Positions 1 through 15,035 of a stretch of DNA of 64,000 nucleotides are shown one piece after another. Location: NCBI GenBank assembly GCA_019843655.1, contig JACDQD010000007.1, positions 12,025,600 to 12,089,599 on the forward strand, in the 5' to 3' direction. Numbering within the stretch: the first letter of the stretch is position 1; every line of letters starts with the position of its first letter. Source of the DNA: Lethocerus indicus. Lineage: Eukaryota; Arthropoda; Insecta; Hemiptera; Belostomatidae. A program made the translations under genes and the position numbers. The notes beneath the pieces were generated by a model. It saw only the letters and a list, made by a program, of their open reading frames with translations. It had not been told where the DNA came from and made no database searches.

Positions 1-2426
1 TTCGTTCTTGAATAGATCTGTATCCTCTCTAGATTGACTTTTCGCACTTGGTGCGACTGAGCATTTAAGGACTTAGCACTCACGGGGCACACCCTTAAGT
101 GCAGTATCACTCCTCCGCCGTTGAGTGATTTAACGATGGTACAACCGACTTTCCGTTCAATTTGACGTTGGCTGATGGTCGAACGAATGGGACGCGTGTC
201 CTCGACCGCACGGGGGAAGCGTTAAACTCGTGGGCGCAATTAAATAGCAATAGGGGGCTGGACGAGTACGGGGCCCTCGTCCAAAAGAGCAGCAAGTCTA
301 ATGGAGTGCGAGTAACCCGGGAATAATGGCTCGACCACAGCCCAGGCCCCAACTGGGGCTCCGCTAAGTGTTAACTTATAGGCTCCCCGGTCAGTCAATA
401 TATATAGATATAGTGTCTGTTATTATATCTGTAGAAGAGGGCCAGCTTGCCGCAAACTCGCGTCCCACGGGCCGCATTGTCCCCCGCTATTTGTTGGCAT
501 TGTACTGCTCCGTGTTAAGGGGAAGGTGTGATCCTCTCGACCCCCCGCACAGAGCGCCCCCAATGCTTTCGGGATCCCATTAACCTTTGCCGATTCGAAA
601 CTTCTGGAGTGGCCGGCCGGACGGCTGCAAAAAATACACGAGGGGACCCGATTCCTATTTCCGAGGAATTCACTACGCCCATTGTGGAATTTACCGTTTC
701 CTTCCTATATCGTCTCCCCTCGAATTTCGTCCGAAATATTCGTTTTCTGAGGGGAACTGTATTAACGCGATTCCGATGTATAAATCTCTTAACGTTCCTA
801 TGTTTGACCGGTTTCGACTTCTTGTCAACGTCCGACCAACTTCGGCAGGCGACAAGCATCAGTAACTTTAAAACTAACGGACGTTGGCAGGAACCCGAAA
901 TCCTACAGAAGGAAAAACGAGTGTGTCGAATCCTCGTTACAAGATTGTAATAAAAAAAACTGTTCAAATCGAAGTTACTCTTGAGATCGGTGGATTTCCT
1001 TTAATTCTTACAATACTCAGAACCCACTGCGTAGGTTTGTTCTCAGTTAAATCGATCGTCAAATACGAAGACTAATGTTTTTTGGTTATCGCTGTAAACA
1101 ATAATTTTAGTTGACCCGGGTCCCAAAACAATCCGACCATCCGAATAATAGAAGTTACTGCTATCGTAAACTGGAAGATTCACCACGCGCGTTAAAATCT
1201 CCCCGTGTAGGAGTTGTAAGGCAGTGGGCCGGTGACGGTGGCCGGCCGCCGTCGGGGGTCCAAACCCTGGCCGCTTACAATAAAATGGGACTGCGGCCTT
1301 TAAGTTTTGTGCGTGGAGCTCCAGAGACGCGAGATTATAAACGGGAGAGGCCGTTATGCCGTTAATGACGACATCAATTATGTGGCGGGGGGCGGGGGCC
1401 TACCTCGCCGGTAAAACAAACGCTAACTGCCTCGGAAAGATGGGCCCAAATAATACCGGGGGACAAATGACTACTACCTGTCTCTTTATGGGGCTCTCGC
1501 TCACCCGTTAGCTTGCAGCGAATCCGGAGATTATTCTTCCTCGTTTTTGATGGGAGCAATTGGGATTTGTAATGCTCCCGCGAGAAGGAAAATACGCCGT
1601 GGCCCGGGGCATAAATTGGGCGCGCGGGTCCACCCCTGCCTCCACCGAAATGAGACTCTAAACTATGCTCGATGATTTATGCCTGCAAATATTACAGGGA
1701 TACAACGGTTTGGACACATAAACTTTTAGCAAACCCCCCCCCCCCGCATAATTCGCATAATTACTTCCCGGACGGCCGCACAATCTCAAATATGTTCTCT
1801 GGGTTCAATATATTAATAATTCCAATAGTTAACATTATTTAAATTTTTAAATATTTGCGTGTTAATACAATATGTTGAATCATATTATTTTTTGTGTTTT
1901 CATTTTACACGTGAACCGACACTATCGTGAGGAGGCTTTTAAGGACTCAGACCTAAAATACATAGCCGGGGCCAGATTATTATTATTTCTAATTTACTGT
2001 TCTTTTGTTTCAATTTTGTTACACGAGTTCACTATTATTATTTCTCGTCTCAATATAATTTGTGGGGTTCATCAGGTCGAAAGTTCGGTTCGTTTTTTGG
2101 GCCCCGCACAAATTTACATTTCTCTACGTTTAGCCGACGGGTCGACCGGTGCCGTTATTAATTACTAGCCCAAGACCAGGAACGTAACGCATAACACTTC
2201 AATGTTGCCTCCACCGGAGAAAGCGGAGTTAGGCATGCGATGAACATGCAAACACTCGGGATAACGATCTCTCAAACTTACACTGGGTATAGTAAGTGCC
2301 CGCTTTCGTAAGTCGTAAACGGGCGGCTGGCCGTAAAAGTGTGTTGCTCCATCGTTGGAGCGAGTGGCGGAGGAGATGAGTGGCTGTGTCAGGTCGATAA
2401 TAACACCTGGAGGAGGAGACCGCTGT

Positions 2427-2428
2427 GC

Positions 2429-2461
<33 letters not shown>
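2427..2461. repeat. (TA)n microsatellite with GT lead
   Basis: CGTGTGTA followed by perfect TA dinucleotides. Confidence 0.95.
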
Positions 2462-2462
<1 letters not shown>

Positions 2463-5400
2463 GTGTACCGGCGGTGCACTACCAATGATAGCACCGGGGA
2501 GTGATTAATCACCGGGTAGAGGGGGAGGCCACCGACAATGCCGTCATTACCGGAGAGCCAGGAAGGAGTCCTCCTCCGCCCCGAGATACATTAATTACAG
2601 TTCCAGCCAGGCTATGCATACCGTCCTAATGTCCGACCCGTGAGCTGTCATCTTTCTCGAGCCCGGAATATGGCACCAACGCGCTCGTTTCCGCAAACCG
2701 GTGCCAGCCTCAAACTAATATTTCATCACACTAGTACAACAACATTTTCGACGAGTAAAAAACAATTTATATACCCCCGCGCCATTTCCCCACTGGTGCT
2801 ACCCTCTAAGGTACAGCCGATTTTATCGTTTTTTACGTCGATAATATTGTAACTTCAAAGCTGTAATACTTTACGAGCTAGGATATATAGTACCGTACAG
2901 GCGGGATTATTTCCCAATAAAGGAGGCGGCCAAATACGCCATTGAAATAAATACACACGAAACACTCGGAGAGATTGACGGCGGAAGATTATTCACGCGT
3001 CGCTAGAGATTGAATTCGTCGAAAGTGGTCGGGTCGGTCGTTAAAACGTCCATTCTCGTCGAGTGAGATTCTTATCCGACGGCGTACATCTGTCATCCGG
3101 CCCGTGGCGCGGTTCGGAACCCATCAAAGGGGAAGAGCCGGGGCACGTGATATTTGTCCGGGCCCGAATGACGAATTAACCGGAATTTATTCGCCTCCAT
3201 CAGTCAATCCCCTTCGATACTAATGACCGGCCTCTATCCGAGAGTGTGAGCCGTCCTTCAAAATATCTTCGACAAATATTATTTCATCGCAGACTCTTTC
3301 GCCCGCCTGATCCCGGGGAACCTGAATTTATCTCTTTACACAAGAAAAAATCAGGTACGAGGGAAATGATCCGAAGATTGTCCAATGATGGCTATCAGAA
3401 AATTGCATAATCGATAAAACAAAATGGTATTCATCAGGGAAAAGCGTGAACTTTCAACAATTTTTCCATTATAAGGCATAATGTTTGATTAAAAAATTTT
3501 TCATTTCAAACTAGATAACCGCACACATTATGACGCGAACGATTCGAGACAGCCCATGAAAACGTCATCAACAAGTTACGAAGAACAGATTCACCGATAA
3601 GTGCGAGCGGCGATAAGTTCGACGCGATGCTACAAAATGCGGGTCGGGAGCGGGCTGGAATTCCGCTTCCCGTCCTCGCGCTATATAAGGTCCACCCCGG
3701 GCTGTGTATATCCATTATTTAGGGGGACAGTCGACTCCTCGGTAGCGGCATATATCACAGAGGCGGGAGCGGGGGCTCGCGCGGCCTACGTGATCGGAAT
3801 CGAAAGGGCGGCGACCTTAATCGCTCGGGACAGCTCTCGGGTAGCCCCTTAAATTTCAGAGGAAATGAATTATTAAATGAAGTGCGGGAGGTACCCAAGG
3901 GCCGGAGTACAATAAACAGGGTGATGAAGGTATCAACTGCCTTACTGGGTTTGTCCTGTTATTTAATAGCCCGGTTGGATTTATTCGTCACATTTTTGTT
4001 TTCCCAACCCAGTTTCGATTTTTTCAACATCCCTGAATTAAATGCCAGCTCATTTTGTACTACAGATTTGTTCCATATAAACATATGAATAATTAAGGAT
4101 ATTAAACTATTTTACCGGTGCCCGTTATACATATTGTCTGTTCCGGTTCTACATCCAACTAGTGGGGGAGCTAGCTGTGAGAATAAATGTGGGAAAACAT
4201 TATTACAGGGATGGAACAAGGATTACTTCTTCCACATTACTAATTGGCTCAGAACGAACCGGAAGAAACATCAGAAACGTTCCTATTTGGGAAATTATCC
4301 TCGACTTTAACTGTTCAACTGGGTCTCGTTAGATCGTGAGACTAAGAAAAAAGGTCGATACGAGTTAACGAGGGACTAATGAACTGACTGCAATATTTCA
4401 CGCTTTTGTTGCCGAATTATATAGTTAGTCATTTAACGCCTTATACCAAGAAATTTCTTGCACTTCTAAATGAAAAATCTATCGTCTTATTTTCTACTTT
4501 AGGTGGACACTAATTCGTGTTTTATTCTAGTATATTTTTCTGCCTTTTTAATGTGCATACAAATTTTAATAGTGTGCGTTATTCGATGATATCGTATTAT
4601 TATAATGGATAATTATATCTAAAAATAATAATATAAATTAAAATAATCATAATGATAGTAATAATAATAATTCTATGATAATATAATTTCACTTTCGACT
4701 AATACTAAAATAATGGTTTGAATAACCTCTCAGTAAAAAAGGATGACATCGCGGAGGTATTAAGCGGAAGGCACCTTCGAGACGGCTGTTTTTAATTCAT
4801 TAAGAGCATTTGTGGGTTTTACGAGCAGGTCTTCCTGGGGGTTCGCTGCTGTGGGGGCTCAGTAACGTCGGTAGTCTGAGGTAGGGCACGAAGAATGGGC
4901 AAGAGCATAGGGACAAGAGAAAACAAATAAGGAGCGAGGGGGAAGAAGATGTAAGCACGTGTCCGGGCCCGAGGTCCATCAGTCATGGCCGGGCCCACTC
5001 CTCCTGATGAATAACACGGTACACCCCCTCGGGTAATGGCCAGCCTCCACCTTCCTTTTTTCAGCAGATTAAGATCTGTTTACATAAACGCGAACCCGTT
5101 CAGGTATCGTTCCGCATGCACCTCCGGTTGGAGGTGGGATTTAATTTTATTGTCCGTCCGATATATAGTCTCCTCCCGCTTTGTCCGTATCCTTGTTTTT
5201 CCATATATTAACTAAATGTACTTCTATAAGTACTGACCGCACTGTGTAATTTATTATCGGAGTGCCGTTGATTTGATATTAGGCGATAATCGATACTAAT
5301 AAAAATTGCAATTGATTCCTAGTTACGGGTGTATCTCCGGGAATGGAATGTATAGATGCTATGTCAAATCTCAATTTGGTTTTGGCGAGTATTCAAGAGT

Positions 5401-8349
5401 CGATTAATAATAAGGTTTATTATTAAGATTATTAATAATTAAATGGGGAAGATACGTGTTAATTGCTAAGCCCACCGGCTATAAAAAAAGAAAGACAGAT
5501 AATGGAGAGAGAGAGACTTTTTATAATATTAATGTTTAAAAATAAAGAAACAAAAGGTGTATCCTGTTCCCAAGTGTTAAAGCGCTCGTTTCGTTATATA
5601 GAGCAAACAATTAAGTTAATAAGATACAAGCTATTCGAACGGCCGAGGGCAGTTTTTGAATAGTGTGAACATTTAGATACGCACTGCGGTCAACGTCACG
5701 CGGAATTATTATCAGTTGCTCGTGCTTTTTTCCCCCCTTCCCGGTCTTCTGCTTCGAGCGGAGCTGCCAACTCCTGCGTAACGTGAAATATTGCTGGCTC
5801 GCCGGTCGGTCTCCAGCCTCGCGTGTGCAGAAATATAATAACAATAACAATAAAAACGAGAAATGGTTCAACAAAATGGAAAATGCTCTTTCCCGCTCGT
5901 CAGTTAATTGTTGATATTCTAATAACCGGTTTATCAGAGCGCGAGAGCGATACCGCCGATGTGAAAGACGCTTTCCGGTCGGCCGCCGATGTTTTATTCA
6001 AGCCCCGGGGGGGGGAACTAGCCCTCCACCATTTTCAGAGGGTACTTCCACACACAGTTACACAACTATTACATACTAAAATGCTACCGGGATCATAATG
6101 GGGTTGTGTTCTAGAAGGTAGTATTCTCAGTGAAGGACTTCACATAGACCGCGGAGGCGAAAATATTTTATTTTGGGTAGTACGATAAAACACTCGGCCA
6201 ACTGTTCAAAGTCAGGCGTCAGTATCACTAAAATTAGTGGCGAGTTATTATTACTCGTCAGCTAAGGTGCTAAGCTAGATTCGATTCCGCTGTGATGATA
6301 ATGATCGATCGCAGTTTAAATCTTGTCCAAGCATTAAATGTTGGGAGCTGGAGTTTCATCGTAAGACCTTTGCTTCTGATCAAACACCTCATTAAGTTGC
6401 TGATACAGGCCAGGCTCCTCGGCTGCGGGCCCGAAGCAGGCTCGATAAGAATCATGAAATATCAAGGTCCGGATTGTTTTCACATTCCGGTGAAAAACTC
6501 GACGGAAAACCGGAGAAAGAATCGCTGAAAGTTCAAGGATATCGGAAAAAAGCCCGTTGCAAAGAAAAAACCACTGACCCAGTTAGACTCTGGACTATTT
6601 CAGGCTCAGGTGTCACATTAGCGAGTGGTGGGCGCCCGCTTGAAATATTGAATTAATGCTAATCCAATTCCGCGGTATTGTTACCTTTTGTTCGGGGGGA
6701 AGATCTCTCGCAGGAGGAAAAAAGAAGAAAAATAAGACCGGAATACACTGAGAAAGGGGCCTATTGTTGGCCACCGGCCGGAATTGTAAGTACGCGTCGT
6801 GTTGCTCCACTGCGCCCCCGAATAGTAATTTTTCTCTTTATTTGCCTACCGGATGTTGATAAAGTAGCTCGGCCCCAGTTCCTGTTCAGGTAACTGAAAT
6901 CGAATCTAAAATTTTCCCTTCCAGTCAACGAACATCTAAGTTACAAGGTTTTCAATAATATATATTTCATTAAACGTGTACTTAAATAGAACCGTATAGA
7001 GTATATTGAGTATAACTGCACAGGATTTTTTTGAAACAACCATCATTGCTAAAGTGCATTGTGTTTATTTAATACGTTATCTTTGAATAATTGGGATGGA
7101 CCATTGAAGTCATTTTTTTCCAAAAATTTATTTCATCCCCCATTAAGACTTTGTAACATCGGTCGGTTCAAAACATACTCTTCGTGATCCACGTGAATAC
7201 ATGTTACACAACCTCGCCGGGGCACTTACCGTAGGCAGTCCTAAATTAATGGATCACAGTTAAATCCGGGAATATTCAATAGATTCGAATTTAATTATAT
7301 GTCAGCTGTTATTCAGGAGCGCAGAGGGCCAACGATCATTGCACCCTGCCCCGGGGTACACGACAGGACCCAGCAGTTCCTCCTAATCGTAAATTCAGCG
7401 GCGTTAATGGCGTGTAATTTATTCAAATGATATATGACCGTTCCTCGAATTAATGTCGACCGGGCGGGGCGGAACTTCTGAAGTCCATAGCCTTTCGTGG
7501 ACCGGTGGAGTTTTTATTTTCCATTCCGGTCGCATTGTGAATGCTCACAGTAAATTGCAGGTGGAGACAAAAACCGCGCGTCTACGTCCCAAATATGTCT
7601 CATCCATAGACTTTACACTAAACCTGAATGTCGTCATGCATGTAGACTATCTGATCGCCATATTACGGAAAAGTAGATTCATTCCCTTCAAATCCGGCAA
7701 TAAACTGACGCAGGAGTTGACATAAGCTTTTAAACCATATAAATATATGGAGGTCTCGGATGGCTCTGGGATATCACTATTCGGGAGATTTTCTCTCCGC
7801 TCATTTTTTTGGATCAATCTGCGGTAAAGTATCTTGCCGGCACTGTCACCACATTGTTACTAAGCTTGTTCTGTCGATATATATTTTTCGACTCAGTAAT
7901 TATGGTGATACTAGAGAGTAACAAAGCTTTAGTACACAGTGGCGAAAAGCTGTAACCGGCCATACGAGGACTAAACAAACTACAGTCGGTAGAGAATTAC
8001 ACGGGCGATGAAATGGAATGATGATACGCTCCTGAGTACGCTCGTGTTTTATACGATTTCGTACTGTTTAGGGTTGTCATGACAATACCAAATCATAACA
8101 AGCCTGGGGAGTTAAGAAATTTCAAATTCGCCATTAATTTGACAGGATCTATGCTGATTTCTGTCCTGCGATTATCAATTATGTACCGATTATGCCAGAT
8201 GAAAAATTCTGTTTATCTGGGACAGATGAATAATTTGATATTATTATCAAATATATGTCTACGTAAGTTGAGGAACTGAAAATGACTATTTTCTAAAGGA
8301 CTAAATAGATGATAATCCTAGAAGACAAATCATCCTTGAACACAAGAAT

Positions 8350-8352
8350 ATA

Positions 8353-8416
<64 letters not shown>
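8350..8416. repeat. (TA)n microsatellite with GT lead
   Basis: TATGTGTGTG followed by about 56 bp of TA dinucleotides. Open frames of alternating Tyr-Ile through it are not genes. Confidence 0.97.
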
Positions 8417-8419
<3 letters not shown>

Positions 8420-10890
8420 CTGCGACGCCAACTAAACACGGTGAATTTTGCCGGACTGAACTTGTTTCTCGCTCAGCTGCCTTTCTACTCCACCGTTCGA
8501 GTCTCCCGTTACAGCTCTGCATTACCAAGCTAGTACGCATACCAAATTTAATGTTCTCCTCTTCGGTACACATTCGTGCATTTCTAGTTCCCATTTCGCA
8601 GCGTCGTTAAATGGTTCGGCATTCAGTTGCCTGCGTACATATACGCCTTCTTAGCCTTAGACGACGTGGGTGGGAAAAACATTACTCATGATCCGAAGCC
8701 TGACGACTGTTCCGTCGTTACTCAGTTCTGCGTAATATTTAAAAAGAGCCAAATCGCTTCATTGCTTAATCAAGAATCGCTGAAAATTGAGCAACCTAAT
8801 ATAATTTTTGTTATTCAACTTTATCTTGACTGGTTAGAAAATTACGATTTAAAAAAAGTTTAATTTAATATTACGGATACACAGACAGATTGATCATTCG
8901 AGCCAGTCAATTTAGTAGGCGTAAGATGAAAAAGTCGACCCTGCAGAATGAAGCACAGCATTCGAATTATAAAATTTCTTCCTGAATTTGCTCCTGAATT
9001 GTATAATAACACTGCTAGGTGCAACTGTATTATAATGAACCTTGTCTCTTCTGTATTATCCGGGAAATCCAGCAATAGATCTTTTTCTTAGAGGTATGTG
9101 CGGACAATAAATTGGTTTCAAATTGGTCATTTCGTATGCAGCCTTAACGCCAACTGCGTTTATCTAGTGAGGTATTCTAAAAATAGGTGCACGCGATATT
9201 TTTCTACTCGTAATTAACCTGAAAAAATATTCAATTGTTTGTGATGCACGACGCCAGAAACGCCCGATTAATAGGTACAACATGTTTTGAAAACCTTATT
9301 TAACATAGACGTAAGTATACAGCCAAGTCACTAATCACAAGTATTTATTTAATTATAGAGGGTTCTTTAATTATACCCGATAGTTTAATGTATGTGGACT
9401 CCATCTGTTATCATCGGTTAAATGGAAAAAAAGATAATATATTTAAATTAAAAGGGATATAGAGCGGGAGGTATATTAGAGAACTAATCTTTAACTGATA
9501 GTGTTCGACAGGCTGATGTTATTGCAGTGACTGAACATAAATTCAGAGCAGATATTACGTTATCGATAGTACTAAATACCGTCTCATGTTGTTTGGTCGG
9601 TCCTCTACCACTTCCAGCTTCTCGCTATGGTCAGTAGCATTCGGTTAGTTCGATGAATTACTCAGAAGTGTCGACTCTAATAACAATATAATCAGTGATT
9701 TGCGATACGTTAAAAGATTTATATAGCTTTGATTGTTATCGTTTAAACGATGAGATTAATTAGTTTAGGGATACTGCTAGATATTCAAAAAGTGCACATA
9801 TTATATTAGAAGGCTCGTACTGTGAAAATTTTTACAAGTAATGGTACGTACGCGGTGAGTGAAAACCAGAATAAGCGGCAGAACTGAAAAAAGGAAAACA
9901 TGCGCATAAATTTCAAAAGGAAAAAGTTTCTAGATACTGATACGAGAATGGACAAGGCGTGGAATACATTAACACTTTGGGTTCTGATTAGGGAAACAGG
10001 ACATCGGGAATGTGGGGAATATTTCTTGGGCGAAGGCCGAAAAAAAAGGAAGTAAGAAGGAACGGAGTAGTTAAGATACGCGTGTAATTTGTTTCTAATT
10101 ATTGTAATTGTTCTGGTAATAATTAGAGGAGCAGGAGGAGCGGAGGCGGCGTGTCGGGGCCGGAAACCGCTCCGGAAGTCGGCGTTTAGACCGAGTTTTC
10201 CCGTCGACAAATTTCACCCACCCCGGGGTTAAGTACACGTGTAACTCGTGTCCACCCGTCAATTAACCCGGCTCTGTTGAATATCCCACAGTCCAGGGCA
10301 GTTGTTAGCACCGATGAAGAAGATATATGGGATGGAAGAAACATTCAAGAATTTATAACGCATTCGTAATTAATATTTGTTTAGAGAAGTCAGAATCTCT
10401 GGCTATTATTCTGTAGCATCTTAGCATTGATTCTGGAATCTAAAAATATAATTTTTCAAATATAATGAATTTGTTTTTGATCGTTTTTATTCTCCGTCAT
10501 ATAAATTTCCATGCCACTTCATCGCGTAGAATTTCTTTTTATGAGCCCAATTGGGGAGTAAATTTCTTCATTATACGGTTACTATATTTGAATCTTCTAA
10601 TTAGAAGTCCTTCTCCGATATAAACGCGAGTTATCCTACACAATATTCCAGTTATGGATTAAAAATGGAATCTCTTGTGCACCTATGACCAGGCAGTGTG
10701 TAGCGAGGAGAACGTCCAGTCTTATAAATAAATTACGAACCGGGCGATATATTATTTCGCTTATTTCAGCCATTATGTTTGGCCAGTGAGTTAACACTCC
10801 ACCAGGCCCTATATCACCACCATCCTGCCAACCTACGTTATCACATTCTCTCCCACTTGTTATTTACTGGCAATAACCACGTTATACATG

Positions 10891-10892
<2 letters not shown>

Positions 10893-10944
<52 letters not shown>
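10893..10944. repeat. (TA)n microsatellite
   Basis: About 45 bp of TA with one G interruption near the right end. Confidence 0.96.
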
Positions 10945-12166
10945 GTTTATTAATAAAAAAATACATACCTCGAATAAATTGAGGTTCAGAAGAAATACAA
11001 CTAATATACACTAAAATGTTACAAACATTACCATATGGAAGCGACATTTAAACTGCATCACTTAATTCGCTTTGTTGTTCCACAGAATGGATGGATCTAT
11101 CAATTGTTGTGTATATCTTGTTCTTTTTTTAGTATAATCTTTAATTGTTTACTACAATTCACCTCAATGGAAATTATGGGGATGCAGATCATATCTAATT
11201 TAAATAGTTGAAGGATTGCGCCCGCCTTTCATTACGCATAGCGTTATAATTAGCAATTATTTATAGTTACAGCCGCTCGACATTAGATTACGGAAAACAT
11301 AAATAAAGAGGACCTTCAGCAGTCTGCCAGGTCATAAACCCGTATATTATAAGACGGATATTACCTTTAGTACTGAAATAACTGAACAGGCATTATAAGA
11401 ATTTTTACAGGCATTGTTGTCACCCCCGTTTTTTCGGTTCTGCCGGTGAATCCATACCAAAACGCTAGCCTATAAATAAATTAAATATAAATTCACGAGT
11501 AATTAGTTCACTAGTCTCAAGCCAAAAGTGCATTGACAACAAGTATCGCGCCTATAAGTCCTCGGGTTGTTAGTATTGTAATTTTCACCTCAACTGCATA
11601 GTTAAATAAGTCCACTTTGTCCCAGAAGAAGAAACCCTATTTGTGTACAAACAAAGCAAGGCCTTCGAGCCGTCGTTGGGTGTTTTATTAGTGGTTTATA
11701 CCGCAACAAATATTCTGCGAAAATTTATCCATTGTGAATTTCAACCCTGAAAGGGCCATAAAGAGACGGCTATCTCTTCTCTTGGCGCTCGAGGCGGGGC
11801 TAATTGAAAGATAGTGATCGCTCCCTCCCCCAAAAGATCCCCACTTTCCCTATCTCTCGTACCGACAATTACAACCGACAAAATGGTAATGTTATTTTCC
11901 TTTTCCCCCTTCCTCGGCCCCATAAATTATGATTTACGGTTATCGCAATCGAGACGATGCTTACAAATCGTTTCTAGTGGGACCGGACATTATATATGAA
12001 TTGACCATTTTGTCTTAGGATGCCGGTTTAGTTGGGATAAAAAAATAATTAATACACGGTAATTTTAAGACACAAATCGGCTGAAATATGTTTTCCCAAA
12101 TTTATTTTATCGCTTATTTTAATCGTATATCTTCTTAATAAACAAAAAAAATCATTGGAATTCATT

Positions 12167-12170
<4 letters not shown>

Positions 12171-12222
<52 letters not shown>

Positions 12223-12231
12223 GTATATATA
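12171..12231. repeat. (TA)n microsatellite
   Basis: About 50 bp of TA, then TGTATATATAC. Confidence 0.96.
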
Positions 12232-14611
12232 CAGAACTACATATTACGTACTACATATTAAAATAATCAATAATCTTGGAAATTTAGCAATAAATGGTAT
12301 TTGTTATACTAAAATAGGAATTAGAATTACAAAACAAGCGCGATTCGTAAAATACTAAAAAAAATATTTGAAACCCCCATAATCTCTCGGTAACGAATAG
12401 TCCACAGATAATCACAAATATTGTTAATAATGTTACGCTTCCCTAAGCTATTTTATAAGCTCCCCGCTCTAATTGAATAAATTATTTTGTATGATGAGAT
12501 AATACTAATCAAAAACTATATCAAGGACATTGAATTTATTTCATTACATTCACGTCCCAACTGATTATCAAAATTTATAAATCAGTTAATTATAATTTCC
12601 GATTGTTGTTGACAGTTAGAATTTATTCTAAATAATGTTTTAAATGGAAATGATAGAATATTATATCAAGGTTTATATAAACAAGATTTAATTTTTATTG
12701 TTGTGATGTTAAAATCATAGAATCTATATTACCGGAATATTATTTAAAAATGGTTATAGAAAATAAATATTAATGTTTTGTATACAAGATTCAACCGAAT
12801 ATCTTACTAGGCGGTTAATTTTTCGTCTGAATAGCTGTTTTTTGTTAAAGAGTAAACGACATAGTATTTTTTAATATCCATCTTATGACCACTTTGTATA
12901 TCCTATGCCCTTTAATTTTGATTGTTCCTAAACCCAAAAATACAGAGGTTGAAACGGAAGTTTAACCCTGCAACGCTTAAGGCCCTGATACTCTGCTTGA
13001 ACATTTTGACAAATGTGAAATTTAGAACGTAAAATAGATAAACAAATTATATTAATAAGGGACATTCCAAGGAACACTTTTCAGTTCTTTGCCCGTTCTC
13101 AAGGTTCTTCCAAAATTCTCTCTAGAGAGTGGGATAACCGGTGTCACACTGTGGATTTTGACAGATTCCAACTTCTAATGCCGCTCAAAAATCCCAATGA
13201 CAAATGATGCTATAGTTTTAACTTATATTTCTCAGCTAATATTTCAGTAATTTTATATACCCATAAAGTTGTAGAATTGGACCAAATTTTCGAGTACCGT
13301 TTTATTGTTATTGAAAATTCCTCCAAAAAATGTTATCTTCTCAGGAAAAAAATGGTTCGGAAATTACTTTGTTCATGCCGCGTCTAGTGTATATATTTAT
13401 ATAGAATTCTAAAAAAGTACGATTCGTATAAACTCCTAAAAAAATATTTTGAAAACCCAATATAAATTGCAATATTAGTTTCTCCACAAGAATAGTCGGA
13501 GTATATATTATTGTACAATATATTCCGAGAATATATTTAGCTTCTATTGGTCTCAAAAAATGTTTCATGAAATTTCAATTTTGAGTATGAAGGGCCTGTT
13601 AGCAATTGATTTTAGATCACTTTCTATTTGTAGTTTTAACAGTAAATATGAATGGACTCAAGTTTTTTTATATTAATAAGATTCTTTTTCTGAAAAACTT
13701 GTAGTTTTATAGAACTTAACCATTGCCGATGATCTTGTTTTTCTTGAGAGTACACGTTCCTTAATCGTTAATTTTAATATTATTTTATAATTAATATTAT
13801 TATTTCAATATAATTTTTTAAATTAGATTATTACTGATATTTAACTTGATAAAAAGTTCATAAAATGAATTCGACAGGATTATTTAATTACCACGATATT
13901 GATACCGCTTATGAATTCATTTTGATGTTTGAAACTGAATACAGCTATTATAAATAAAATAATTGAAAGGTATACCTAATGTTCTCTTGGGCATTTACCG
14001 AAAGAGTGGGGTTCATTTCACTAATGGAAGTAATAATAGGTTTCCTACCAGGTACCATTTAATTACTAGTTTTATTTGTGTACTCTACCAATGACGAGAT
14101 AAACGGGCTTAGAGTCAACTCTTTCCTTGTTAAATATTAGGATTGATCCTACCAATATTATTGAGATTTCAATTTGACTTGGACAGAAAAACAAATAGTC
14201 ATGAGTTACTTACATATAGGCGAAACATTGGGGATAGTCATGTTTATTTATACATTTATTTACCGTCATTTTATGTTTACTAATAGGATCGCAGTGACGG
14301 ACTGAAGCATGGAAAAGCTTTTTTTTAGCTGTGAAATCACGTGAAAAACTTAATTTCTGTTCAGATTGTTAGCACTTTGGATTGTGGAACCGTTTTCTAG
14401 ATTTTAGCAGAACTATGAACTATGAGACCCTCACATTCACCGCTGGCGTATTATGGAAACAACCTTTATCAAATAACTTAACCAACTCCTAGTTCGGGAT
14501 CGACTATTTTCAACAACTTTCTAGGGGGAACATTTATTGAAAAAAAGGTACTCATCGATTCAACAGTTGTTTTAGTTTGCAGAACTTCGTCCCATAGGAA
14601 GAGTGAGATTT

Positions 14612-14650
14612 TTATAATGGTGTGGGAGGAACAATGATGCACACTTCGAA
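14612..14650 (-). CDS. candidate terminal exon paired with 14902-15035
   Basis: Minus-strand acceptor ATATCTCAG, then 13 codons (FEVCIIVPPTPL, TAA) in the phase left by the upstream candidate exon. An AATAAA at 14532-14537 (minus strand) lies about 75 nt downstream. Individually weak; it gains only from the combination. Confidence 0.28.
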   Translation of the reverse strand, partial: FEVCIIVPPTPL

Positions 14651-14901
14651 CTGAGATATCCAAAATATCGAATGTCTTTGGTCAGTAATGGGTTATTGAT
14701 GATCACACTCTTACAGTTTTAGTTTACAATGTTCAAACTTGTGTTGTGTAATTGTTACACGGGGCTACGATGAACACTATTTAGTCGGTTGTACTGGTAT
14801 CCCGAAACATTAACCACAAAAATGGTTCCAGATTGTACTAGCCTTAAGGCGCTAAAACTAGGTCTGTCGCCGGTATCCCGAGTTGAATTAATTCCACTCA
14901 C

Positions 14902-15035
14902 CTTCATTTCCAGTAGATCGTAGCGAACGGGCACTCTCGAGACTATCATATATAGGACGCCACCGGTGCCACCTCCACCGAAACAGGACACACTGAAGAG
15001 ACGGTTGACGTCGCTAACCTCCTGTTGCGCGGTCT
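14902..15035 (-). CDS. candidate internal coding exon of an unrecognised minus-strand gene
   Basis: On the minus strand, a long T-run acceptor (TTTTTTCAG) and a consensus donor (AAG|GTGAGTG) enclose 134 nt with one open frame of 44 codons. The peptide contains QQEVSDVNRLFSVSC, a Gly-rich GGGGTGG and PVRYDLLEMK. Phase 0 at its 3' end fits the acceptor at 14651. There is no recognised family, no upstream exon was found, and one such combination could arise by chance in DNA of this size. Confidence 0.35.

Larger units (their letters stand above)
1..14530. other. left spacer, no supported gene
   Basis: Mixed DNA in which CpG-rich GC blocks (for example 1200-1700, 3000-3900 and 4850-5180) alternate with AT-rich stretches (12.2-14.3 kb). 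All open frames are short, overlap on several frames and show no family motif. It holds four (TA)n arrays, listed separately, and a 12-bp C run at 1734-1745. No RNA gene was recognised. Confidence 0.5.

Noticed and set aside
6210..6300. T-arm-like GATTCGATTCC suggesting a tRNA
   Set aside because: No matching acceptor stem, D-arm or anticodon arm could be laid out. The similar GGTTCGATTCG near 62183 also fails.
6714..6785. Possible plus-strand exon between a CGCAG acceptor and a GTAAGT donor
   Set aside because: The acceptor lacks a good pyrimidine tract, the peptide is Lys/Arg-rich without known motif, and no partner exon was found.
8309..8594. Overlapping frames encoding Tyr-Ile repeats
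   Set aside because: They are translations of the (TA)n microsatellite. The same holds for the frames at the other TA arrays.
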